A stretch of DNA of 49,501 bases from Oscillospiraceae bacterium. Lineage in GTDB: Bacteria > Bacillota > Clostridia > Oscillospirales > Oscillospiraceae. A program made the position numbers and the translations under genes. Within the stretch, counting starts at the first letter, position 1. Every line of letters starts with the position of its first letter. The notes under the pieces were generated by a model. The model was not told the origin of the DNA, ran no database searches, and worked only from the letters and a program-made list of their open reading frames with translations. Where the stretch lies: contig JAFTFT010000031.1 in the NCBI GenBank assembly GCA_017458335.1, forward strand, positions 1 through 49,501. The letters run 5' to 3'. This document shows positions 45,601 to 49,501 of the stretch, in pieces.

Positions 45601-46878
45601 GCACTTGGCCACAACTGGGGTGAGCCGGAGTATACCTGGTCGGATGATTTCAGCGTCGTGATTGCGGAAAGAATCTGCCGCAGGGACAATACACATATTG
45701 AACAGGAGATCTGCGACGAGATCGAGATCTATGAGCTGATCCCGGCGGCCTGCGAGGAAGATGGCGAGCTCCTCTATCTCGCTGAGTTTGGAAACGACGC
45801 CTTTGATGACTGGGCGACGGAAAAAACAGAGCCCGTCGGGCATGAATGGGGCGAATGGATCACCACGAAGGAGGCGACGAATGACGAAGCCGGAGAGTGG
45901 CAGCGTACCTGTAAAAACGACCCGACCCATGTCGAGACGGTCACAATTCCGAAGCTGAACCATGTCCACGGTTTGACAAAGGTTGAAGCCAAAGCTCCCA
46001 CCTGCACGGAAGAGGGCAACAAAGAATACTGGGTCTGCGATCAGGGTGAAGAGCCCTGCGGCGGCGTGTTTACCGACGCTGAGGGAAAGAACGAGCTCGA
46101 TATTGACAAGTACGGCACCCTGATCCTTCCCGCGGCCGGCCATAGCTGGAAGCATATTTACACCATCTGGACGGATGACCTCAACAGTGCAACTTTTTAC
46201 TTCGTCTGTGAAAACGATAAGAAACATACCCGTGAGCTTCTGGTTGAAGCATCGGAAGAGCCCCCCATGACGGAAGAAGGAAAAATAATCCATGTTGCAA
46301 CTGCTTATCTCGACGGGCAGGCTTACGAAGCCGTCGCCGAGGAGGAAATCCTGCATGCAAGCTATTCCTACACAGAGGGGCAGAACAGCACATGGCTTAA
46401 GGGAAGCGGGAAGGACGCTGTGTTCCGCGTCGTGCGCGGCGACGGCAGTTATGACTTAGACAATGACGCATTGACGTTTGAACTCTTTACCGGCATCGAA
46501 GTTGATGGGCAGAGTGTTTCGGCAGATAACTACACCGCCGAGGAAGGCAGCGTCATACTCAGCCTGAAACCTGCATATCTGGAAACACTTTCATTGGGAT
46601 GGCATACTCTGAAATCTGATTTTATCGACGGCGAAGCAACCACACGCTTCCTTGTGGCAAAGCCGCAGCCCTCTCCGGGATCCGGATCAGGTTCAAGCCA
46701 GGGCTCAGGCTCTGCAGGCAGTTCCTCCGGTGCCAGGGCTGTCACCAGTGCCAAAACGGGGGATGACAGTTCTATCAGTCTGTGGATTGCGTGCGCTCTC
46801 GTGTCCGGAACACTGATGATTTGCTGTGTACAAGCCCTGAAACACAAAGAAAAACGCCGCAAAAAAACGGCAAGGTAA
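36658..46878 (+). CDS. Giant repetitive cell-surface protein
   Basis: A 3406-residue exported protein. A signal peptide (cleavage near AFA at 31-33) is followed by: Cys/His repeat modules (41-255); a mixed region with Pro/Glu-rich linkers (256-710); a Gly-rich beta-helix-like stretch with many GAGIGGG units (about 715-1015); a short CxxC segment (about 1085-1110); a second beta-type region; an InlB B-repeat-like stretch (GWMFIGWEINGKDY) near 1320; then about twelve modules of 137-141 residues from 1483 to about 3160, each with HTH, PTCTE.GN..Y.KC..CG and GHAWGEW motifs. The C-terminus has a Gly/Ser linker, SAKTGDD, a hydrophobic helix and a basic tail, like a sortase anchor with Ala where Pro is usual. 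Probably an adhesin or matrix protein; paired Cys could bind metal or form disulfides. Confidence 0.9.
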   Translation: MIKNKTLKKYQRALALVMALNMFVGCPGFTAFAEEDKAGDHTHDWQLAEVKEPSCTEPGYETHLCSICQETHTHAIDPLGHTPGEAERESEVPATCIAEGSYQEVVYCTVCGAELSRETAVLPIQDHMWDEGVVRVEPTAEAEGERVYTCLVCGTEYSEVLERLSALPEEEPVQQVSPEFIPEHVHNYVVAETKEPACEEQGYTVYTCDCGESYTEYTDQLGSHQWQEVQRIPATAEAEGSVSYVCLRCEAEKTEVLPKQEIKPVTVNLLLTPEDAFLTVHPAPTEETPEPPEIPKQEDGSYLLLPGDYTWSAWADGYTPSLSVPFTVSMSENGEALTLEITLDELAPFEQTQANSAGSVTVSAPAGVFPEGAVLVVSDPDPLPERRLLKTALNAAPVAFDSVEAAGEEIVYDEEIIESDGNVLLVNPRGAEEEYSAINEIVASYRYEISVVSEEGEALQPPEGQSVTLAFSLPEAEDPTLQVKVTHIPADGEAEELPARVENGTVYAETTGFSTFVVEFSFANLRYTVTGGWQTSVRTILEKVLPSEADSGISAVTSSAPEILEVIKQGEDWFVEPVASFDSTITLTIDFDGGYDYKITVTVPGVARIPYLKLGNTEYCTKYTRVSALRDVMGVTLKDGWYVVDQDVSFTGHRLTVLGDVHLILCDGCTLTCNYGIRTAVNAVANTRLTIYGQDVGTGYLKSSVAFESSEENKAGIGGNLDEDCGVITIYGGKIEAKAYCGGAGIGGGGHKGTSGTGIGNLRGFTMYGGEVTATGGLDGAGIGGGTRGNITGTVKVNGGVLQAYVSSEGGAKNGAKTRSAGIGGGSEMAQGGDVEIYGGTVYAEGYLGAGIGGGENGHGGHVTVAGGHVVAVSLHGAGIGGGQYRSGGTVDIRGGFVTAISNGKGAGIGGGNSGNGGTVSVSGGTVIAAGKDFKEDHSIIWLSLGNKQGNKYGSTAIGMELLANWIASMVMRTNFGGAGIGGGDGGNGGTVNITGGQLYISGGSSDTEAIGMGMKGNSDGKATISNSDVRIQYGNDINKLLDLLRTNDAQRNKILTTYRYINIFPCAHEDMIYEVVDRQYHRHVCKYCKYEEAAQPHTFDENGICELCLYNKTGKDVKYPVWYLGTQITYSNKDQYNYDPITKTLTISGYDGTPSSLKNGAAIYAEGDLNIKANGSINALGADYGIYIKGGTLTFKENCDTFILANKYGVFAPDGLVVEKINHLYAAARNKDGVGIYYGTKIPIINIDTDLAIKTPAYGKQGSVAITDKNGRNAQNVELVPGLTLTFAAGDGGLGTMQPMKGLVKDLEYTFPANGFTHEGNASRGWMFIGWEINGKDYGPGGTFKLTEDVTATARWREHTHDYKIKSWEWTDLTKAQATFVCSTCGRVYSPSTGIAKEVTTQPTCETTGIRTYTAMARTPDYTLYTDKKTVVIPALGHEWGSGEVTKEATTEAPGERTYTCKRDASHKFIEEIPQLPKPLEHSLVKVKREEPTCVHPGNIEHWKCETCGALFSDEAGKNTLFNTEVTLPATQKHTPESTKIVTQAATCTEPERYRYEVKCKVCGTPLELRTGSTVSLGHDWGEWTVTKAATETETGMETRTCKRDPSHTETRTIPMLEHRHIMTKVEAVAPTCTEKGNVAYYSCSGCGKTFSDAAGKKELQESDRIMPALGHTADTDWFYAGVAKEPSCTASGTGKYELICARCGETLSTREVQIPAYGHAWGEWETVKAATETEEGSEKRVCQHDEGHIETRTIPVLEHKHTLESVAEKAASCTESGSRAYYRCTGCGRFFADANAAQELAEADLIILPTGHTPGDNWVAVGSTAATCTEPGSRQLELYCKTCNALLSFRTESVPAKGHAWSEWTVTKEATETEAGIETRTCAHDTSHIETRPVPKLPHTHQMEAVSAVAPTCTEGGNIAYWKCTKCGQLFSDAAGTTEIGKDETVLPSTGHQAADVWVSAGITREPGCTEQGTERLELHCKVCNEVLATRDKLVPATGHAWGEWVTTRAATEDTEGEQTHTCTHDNSHTEIRIIPKLPHTHQLEAVPAVAPTCTEGGNIAYWKCIKCGKLFSDAAGTTEIGKDGTVIPPAGHQAADEWVPAGITREPGCTEQGIERLELHCKVCNTVLATRDKLVSATGHAWGEWSITKEATETEAGEETRVCQHDENHIQTRAISVLEHTHSFESVAEKAATCTEEGNIAYFKCTGCGRLFADANATQELDEADLIIPPTGHTPGDNWVEVGSTAATCTEPGSRQLELYCKTCKALLSFRTESVPARGHEWGEWTVTKAATEDAEGEETRTCAHDGSHTETRAIPKLPHTHQMAAVPAAAPTCTEGGNIAYWKCTKCGKLFSDAEGTAEIAEDETGLPPTGHAPGDNWVEVGSTAASCTEPGSRQLELYCKTCNALLSFRTESVPATGHAWGEWGTTKAASEDAEGEETRTCAHDGSHTETRAIPKLPHTHQMEAVPAVAPTCTKGGNIVYWKCTKCGKLFSDAAGTTEIREDETGLPPTGHQAADEWVSADVTREPGCTEQGTERLELHCKVCNEVLATRDGMIPALGHEWGEWVTTKAATEEAEGEETRACAHDASHTETRIIPKLPHTHQMEAVSAVAPTCTEGGNIAYWKCTKCGRLFSDAEGTTEIREDETGLPPTGHTPDDNWVEVGSTAASCTEPGSRQLELYCKTCNALLSFRTESVPALGHAWGEWVTTRAATEEAEGEETRTCAHDGSHTETRIIPKLPHTHQLEAVPAVAPTCTEDGNIQYWHCSSCGKYFADAEGKNQLGAESIIVPATGHSTILKTSDEILLDPTCEDAGLKLVEILCDTCGEVLESYLEETPALGHIWGEWQLTKPATETELGAEIRICECDPSHTETRTIPMLGHTHTLTIVEEKAATCTEAGNIEYWTCSGCGKLFSDAEGGAEIQESDIVLPPKGHSAKETWDDGAITVKPTCSKPGVKQLVLRCALCGEPLASRAEIIPALGHNWGEPEYTWSDDFSVVIAERICRRDNTHIEQEICDEIEIYELIPAACEEDGELLYLAEFGNDAFDDWATEKTEPVGHEWGEWITTKEATNDEAGEWQRTCKNDPTHVETVTIPKLNHVHGLTKVEAKAPTCTEEGNKEYWVCDQGEEPCGGVFTDAEGKNELDIDKYGTLILPAAGHSWKHIYTIWTDDLNSATFYFVCENDKKHTRELLVEASEEPPMTEEGKIIHVATAYLDGQAYEAVAEEEILHASYSYTEGQNSTWLKGSGKDAVFRVVRGDGSYDLDNDALTFELFTGIEVDGQSVSADNYTAEEGSVILSLKPAYLETLSLGWHTLKSDFIDGEATTRFLVAKPQPSPGSGSGSSQGSGSAGSSSGARAVTSAKTGDDSSISLWIACALVSGTLMICCVQALKHKEKRRKKTAR
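41104..46140 (+). repeat. Twelve tandem ~420-bp repeats inside the giant surface-protein gene
   Basis: Repeat units begin at 41104, 41515, 41938, 42358, 42781, 43204, 43624, 44044, 44467, 44887, 45307 and 45961. Spacing is 411-423 bp except the penultimate unit (654 bp, carrying an insertion). Units between 42358 and 45306 are nearly identical over long DNA stretches, while outer units are more diverged, the pattern expected of internal amplification. They are in frame, so recombination would change protein length without breaking it. Confidence 0.9.
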
Positions 46879-46966
46879 GTGTAAACTGTAGGTACGCTCT
46901 TCCATAAATACAACAAACGTGAGACAACCCTCCGTTCATACGGCAATACAGATGTTTTTTCAGTTT

Positions 46967-47011
46967 GGTTGGATGCTGGTTGGATGTTGGTTGGATAAAG
47001 TCTGTTATAAT
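46967..47011 (+). promoter_or_regulatory. Triple direct-repeat activator site and -10 box, acidic secreted protein
   Basis: Three perfect GGTTGGAT copies (46967-46974, 46978-46985, 46989-46996) at exact 11-bp spacing, then 9 bp, then a perfect TATAAT (47006-47011). This is the cleanest of the three sites. The gap 46879-46966 has no convincing terminator for the upstream gene. Confidence 0.8.
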
Positions 47012-47046
47012 AGAGTGCCTTATAATTTTATTAAAGGAGAAAACCC

Positions 47047-47940
47047 ATGAAAAAACTATTTGCATTGCTCCTCGCACTGGTCATGCTGTTCGCGCTCTCC
47101 GCGACCGCAATGGCCGAAGAAGCCAAGGGCAGCGACGACACTGCTTCCGCCCCCAAAACTCTGAGCTGGTTCACAGCCAGAAGAGGAATCCAGCAGGCCG
47201 AGCTCACCGGCGAGTTCTACCAGATCCAGGATCTTGATATAGACATCTGGGTTCCGGACCTTCTCCAGCCGGTGGAAGAGGTTTCCGAAAACACTTTCTG
47301 CGCTTTTGAGGCTGAAAACAAGGGCGCTGTCATCTCCGTAAACCATCTCACATTTGACGGGCAGCCTGAGCTTGAGGATGTCGAAAAGATGGCGGTCGAC
47401 CAGGGTTCCGTGAGCGACGGACTGTTCTGGATCAATGGCTTCGATGCTCTGGTTCTTGAGACCAAAGCAGAAGATTCTCTTTCTGTCATCATCATGATCA
47501 CGGACGGCGGCGCGATGGAGTTTGCCTTTGCCCCCATCTCGAATCCTGACGTCTATTCCTTGGCCTCTCTGGTCATGTCCACGATTCAGCATCACACCCT
47601 CGATGTGGAGGATGTTGCGCTCATGATTGATGCGGACCTGAACAGCTTTTGGACCCAGGATAAAAACGTAACCTATTCCGACGATGACAAAGACCGTTCC
47701 ATCCACATCGCCATGTGGGAAGACGGCGTCAACGCCGAGACCATCAAGGACATCAACAACTGGGATGAGGTCAAAAATGCAAGAATCGGCCTCTACAACG
47801 ATTATATGGATGCCTTTGACGGACTCGGTGTCAAGGACATCGCCCTTGGACTGGATTACATCTCTGAGGATCAGGATGTCACCTTCCTGACTCTCGAAAA
47901 CGGCGAGGTCACTTACGACGCCTTTGCCGACGCCGCCTGA
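47047..47940 (+). CDS. Small acidic secreted protein, unknown function
   Basis: A 297-residue exported protein: signal peptide KKLFALLLALVMLFALSATAMA with probable cleavage before EEAKG, then a soluble, strongly acidic mature chain (many Asp/Glu, e.g. YSDDDKDRS, DYISEDQDV). I recognise no domain; two halves with similar alternating beta/alpha character suggest a compact fold. It lacks an anchor, so it is probably released or held by another surface protein. AAAGGAG lies seven bases before the ATG. Its promoter shares the triple-repeat signature with the giant surface protein and the kinase operon, so it is likely co-induced with them. Confidence 0.82.
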   Translation: MKKLFALLLALVMLFALSATAMAEEAKGSDDTASAPKTLSWFTARRGIQQAELTGEFYQIQDLDIDIWVPDLLQPVEEVSENTFCAFEAENKGAVISVNHLTFDGQPELEDVEKMAVDQGSVSDGLFWINGFDALVLETKAEDSLSVIIMITDGGAMEFAFAPISNPDVYSLASLVMSTIQHHTLDVEDVALMIDADLNSFWTQDKNVTYSDDDKDRSIHIAMWEDGVNAETIKDINNWDEVKNARIGLYNDYMDAFDGLGVKDIALGLDYISEDQDVTFLTLENGEVTYDAFADAA

Positions 47941-47963
47941 TCCTTCCCCCTCGGCAGAAAGAA

Positions 47964-47988
47964 TTCTCCCCGCCAGCGGCGGGGAGAA
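47964..47988 (+). terminator. Rho-independent terminator
   Basis: A perfect 11-bp GC-rich stem (47964-47974 with 47978-47988) and AGC loop, 24 bp after the stop of the acidic secreted protein, followed by ctctttc. Flanking gaaag/ctttc can extend the stem. It may also serve the convergent toxin gene. Confidence 0.8.
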
Positions 47989-47997
47989 CTCTTTCAG

Positions 47998-48330
47998 TCA
48001 GTCAATGTTCATTTGTTCAAGCATCCGAAGTTGGTCTCGTCGAGCATAGATGACATTCAAAACGAAGACCTGCTTTCGATCTTCATCAATGCGGTAATAC
48101 ACAAAGAAGTTATTCGCCATGATTCTGCGAATACCTCTGGAGTGCCAAGGTTCATCGTCTACTGGTTTATACCTTGCTGGCATCTCGGAGAGCGTAGCAA
48201 TCTCTTTCCGAATGGTGCGGATATAGTTTCTTGCTGTATCACGGGCGAGGAGCACATCTGCAATATAGTTCCTTAGTTCAAACAGATCTTCTTCTGCGTC
48301 CGGTGTAATGATGATTTTGTATGAGTCCAT
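47998..48330 (-). CDS. Type II toxin of the RelE/ParE family
   Basis: A 110-residue RelE/ParE-fold toxin. The N-terminal helix pair (DAEEDLFELRNYIADVLLA) and C-terminal strands (IRRIMANNFFVYYRID, VFVLNVIYARRDQ) match the superfamily; such toxins either cut mRNA on the ribosome or poison gyrase. The pattern VIYARRD is more ParE/YoeB-like than classical RelE, so the mode of action is open. It overlaps its antitoxin gene by one base (ATGA). Confidence 0.9.
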   Translation of the reverse strand: MDSYKIIITPDAEEDLFELRNYIADVLLARDTARNYIRTIRKEIATLSEMPARYKPVDDEPWHSRGIRRIMANNFFVYYRIDEDRKQVFVLNVIYARRDQLRMLEQMNID

Positions 48331-48626
48331 CAGGCGAGGCCCCTATCAAGCTCGTCAAAAACAGCATCGAAGGGACGGCCTTCTCCTTTAAGGGATTGAT
48401 CATAACTATGCTGCAGCTTTGCGTCAAGTTCAGCTTTTGTCATACTGTCAAGCGTTTTCGGTTCCGCAGGCACGATTAGTGAAAATGGGACGCCGCGTCT
48501 ATAGATGATCTGTCTGTAAAGAGAGTTGATAACAACGGAAACAGGGACACCAAGTTTCTGAAGGATGTCTTCCGCTTCGGTCTTAACATCATACTCCACG
48601 CGGGCGCTGACAGTTGCGTCTTTCAT
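48330..48626 (-). CDS. RelB/DinJ-family antitoxin
   Basis: A 98-residue antitoxin. The N-terminal ribbon-helix-helix (ATVSARVEYDVKTEAEDILQKLGVPVSVVINSLYRQI) is the RelB/DinJ DNA-binding and dimerisation domain; the charged C-terminal part should wrap and neutralise the toxin. AAAGGTGG precedes the ATG. It is expected to repress its own promoter. Confidence 0.9.
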   Translation of the reverse strand: MKDATVSARVEYDVKTEAEDILQKLGVPVSVVINSLYRQIIYRRGVPFSLIVPAEPKTLDSMTKAELDAKLQHSYDQSLKGEGRPFDAVFDELDRGLA

Positions 48627-48641
48627 AGTAGCACCACCTTT

Positions 48642-48677
48642 CGATAATATTGTATTACGATGTTATGCAGATTGCAA
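48642..48677 (-). promoter_or_regulatory. Promoter and candidate operator of the toxin-antitoxin pair
   Basis: On the minus strand TTGCAA (48677-48672), 17-bp spacer, TACAAT (48654-48649). An imperfect palindrome, CG..AATA....TATT..CG (48642-48659), overlaps the -10 box and is a plausible binding site for the ribbon-helix-helix antitoxin. Confidence 0.6.
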
Positions 48678-48717
48678 GACAAATATTCAGGGAAGGCTCG
48701 ATTCTCTACTTTACCGC

Positions 48718-49214
48718 CATCGACAGATGGCCCGGCTCGGTGATACCACGGAGCTGGAGAAGGAGCACCGGAGTCTGGACGAGCAGCTTGACATCGACGC
48801 CAAGTCGGTGAACGACTTGATTGCCCGGAATGCCAGAGTGGTGCAGGACCAGAAAGAGTACAACGAGCGTTATGACGCGTTGGTCAGCCGCTATGAGGAA
48901 ACCGAGCACAAACGCGATGCCGTCATGGAGCAGATCGACCAGATCATGATCCGCCGCAGGAAGATCGAACGGTTCATTGAAAGCGTGAAGGACCTGCCGG
49001 GTGTCCTCACAAGCTGCGCATCCATTCGCTTCCCTCACACGTTCGGAAAGCTCAGTCGCTCCGCTGCTCGTCCTTCTCCCATCAAAACTTGTTTTGATGG
49101 GAGAAGGACGAGTTTGACGAGATCCTGTGGGCCGGCCTGGTGGACAGCATGACGGTGCACAACAAGGACCGGATCGTGTTCCGGCTGACCTGCGGGATGG
49201 AGATTGGAGTGTAA
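48718..49214 (+). pseudogene. C-terminal remnant of a large serine recombinase, disrupted
   Basis: Only the last part of a large serine recombinase remains. The coiled-coil region is recognisable (RQMARLGDTTELEKEHRSL, RNARVVQDQKEYNERYDALV, DQIMIRRRKIERFIESV) and ends DLPGVLT at 49011. The frame then breaks and resumes at 49110 with EFDEILWAGLVDSMTV and stops at 49212-49214. Joining the two parts across a 98-bp insert restores the family sequence. The catalytic Ser domain is absent, so this is a dead relic of an integrated element, perhaps the one that brought the toxin-antitoxin genes. Confidence 0.82.
49012..49112. mobile_element. 98-bp palindromic insert (MITE-like) in the recombinase remnant
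   Basis: Positions 49012-49109 interrupt the recombinase sequence. The right half is a perfect 22-bp inverted repeat (49067-49088 with 49091-49112) with a 2-nt loop; its last three bases overlap the resumed coding sequence. The left half contains no obvious ORF. Size and structure fit a non-autonomous, hairpin-type repeat such as a REP/MITE element. Confidence 0.65.
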
Positions 49215-49215
49215 A

Positions 49216-49248
49216 AAAGGCGCTTCTCTTCAGAGAGGATGCGCCTTT
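49216..49248 (+). terminator. Hairpin terminator of the recombinase remnant
   Basis: Arms aaaggcgc (49216-49223) and gcgccttt (49241-49248) with an inner TCTCT/AGAGA-type stem, starting right after the TAA at 49212-49214. The trailing T run is part of the second arm, so strength is moderate. Confidence 0.65.
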
Positions 49249-49352
49249 GACATACTTTATCATTGAATATTGATACTCCAATGCTTATAATAATCAGAGA
49301 TGATTGTGCGCGATCTGGCCGTCAAGCATGATTTTATTGGGATGGAAAGATT

Positions 49353-49501
49353 ATGGATATAACCCAAACCTTTTATGATAATATGGCTTCTCAGTATGAC
49401 AAGCTGTTTTTTGACTGGAATGCCACTACTCAAGAACAGGCTGTTATATTGAATAAAATCTTTAATAATAACGGCTTCAGTACCAGTGCCCATATCCTTG
49501 A
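49353..49501 (+). CDS. SAM-dependent methyltransferase, N-terminal part (runs off window)
   Basis: An ATG at 49353 opens a frame that stays open for 49 codons to the window end. The sequence (MDITQTFYDNMASQYDKLF, then DWNATTQEQAVIL and AHIL) matches the beginning of class I methyltransferases, in which FYD.(M/L)A..YD lies before the SAM-binding motif I; motif I would begin just past the window. The ribosome binding site is weak (GGAAAG). The AT-rich composition differs from the GC-rich upstream genes. Confidence 0.72.
   Translation, partial: MDITQTFYDNMASQYDKLFFDWNATTQEQAVILNKIFNNNGFSTSAHIL

Noticed and set aside
46925-46960. Terminator after the giant surface-protein gene
   Set aside because: Only a 4-bp stem (ccgt/acgg) distant from the T run; too weak to support.

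Overview
The window looks like a chromosome segment of a gut- or rumen-type Gram-positive member of the Clostridia (Firmicutes). The evidence is the mutS2-recO-era-ybeY-phoH-rlmH-murA gene complement, a sortase-type surface protein with a C-terminal membrane anchor, a LytS-like kinase paired with a SARP-type response regulator, strong AGGAGG-like ribosome binding sites and a moderately high GC content. The species cannot be named from the sequence alone.

Layout. Positions 1-140 look like the end of an ISL3-like insertion sequence. From 12763 down to 142 (minus strand) runs one exopolysaccharide/capsule operon: nine glycosyltransferases (five GT2, three GT4, one GT32), a flippase, a polymerase/ligase and a chain-length regulator, transcribed from a promoter at 12823-12851. 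No priming phosphoglycosyltransferase is present. The distal genes (142 to about 6360) are visibly more AT-rich than the rest. From 23290 down to 12923 (minus strand) is a housekeeping operon: murA, rlmH, a phosphohexomutase, two chromate-transporter halves, phoH, ybeY, era, recO and mutS2, closed by a strong terminator. From 32034 down to 23605 (minus strand) is a six-gene operon: an adenylation-carrier-condensation NRPS-like protein, a MATE exporter, a STAS antagonist, an RsbW-type anti-sigma kinase, a membrane-anchored SpoIIE-type phosphatase and a secreted protein of unknown function. It reads as small-molecule synthesis and export joined to a partner-switching signalling module, with no sigma factor in the window.

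From 36269 down to 32245 (minus strand) are a sensor kinase, a SARP-type response regulator and a secreted multidomain protein. Facing away on the plus strand are a giant 3406-residue surface protein (36658-46878), with about twelve 140-residue Cys/His repeats, and a small acidic secreted protein (47047-47940). All three promoters in this block (kinase operon, giant protein, acidic protein) carry the same signature: three GGTTGGAT-like direct repeats at 10-11 bp spacing, ending exactly 9 bp before the -10 box. This is what SARP-family activators bind, and it suggests a local, self-regulated surface-protein regulon. I consider it the most interesting feature in the window.

The right end (47998-49501) is a mobile or accessory patch: a RelE/ParE-RelB toxin-antitoxin pair, the remnant of a large serine recombinase split by a 98-bp insert carrying a near-perfect hairpin, and the first 49 codons of a SAM-dependent methyltransferase running off the window. 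No rRNA, tRNA or CRISPR array was recognised.
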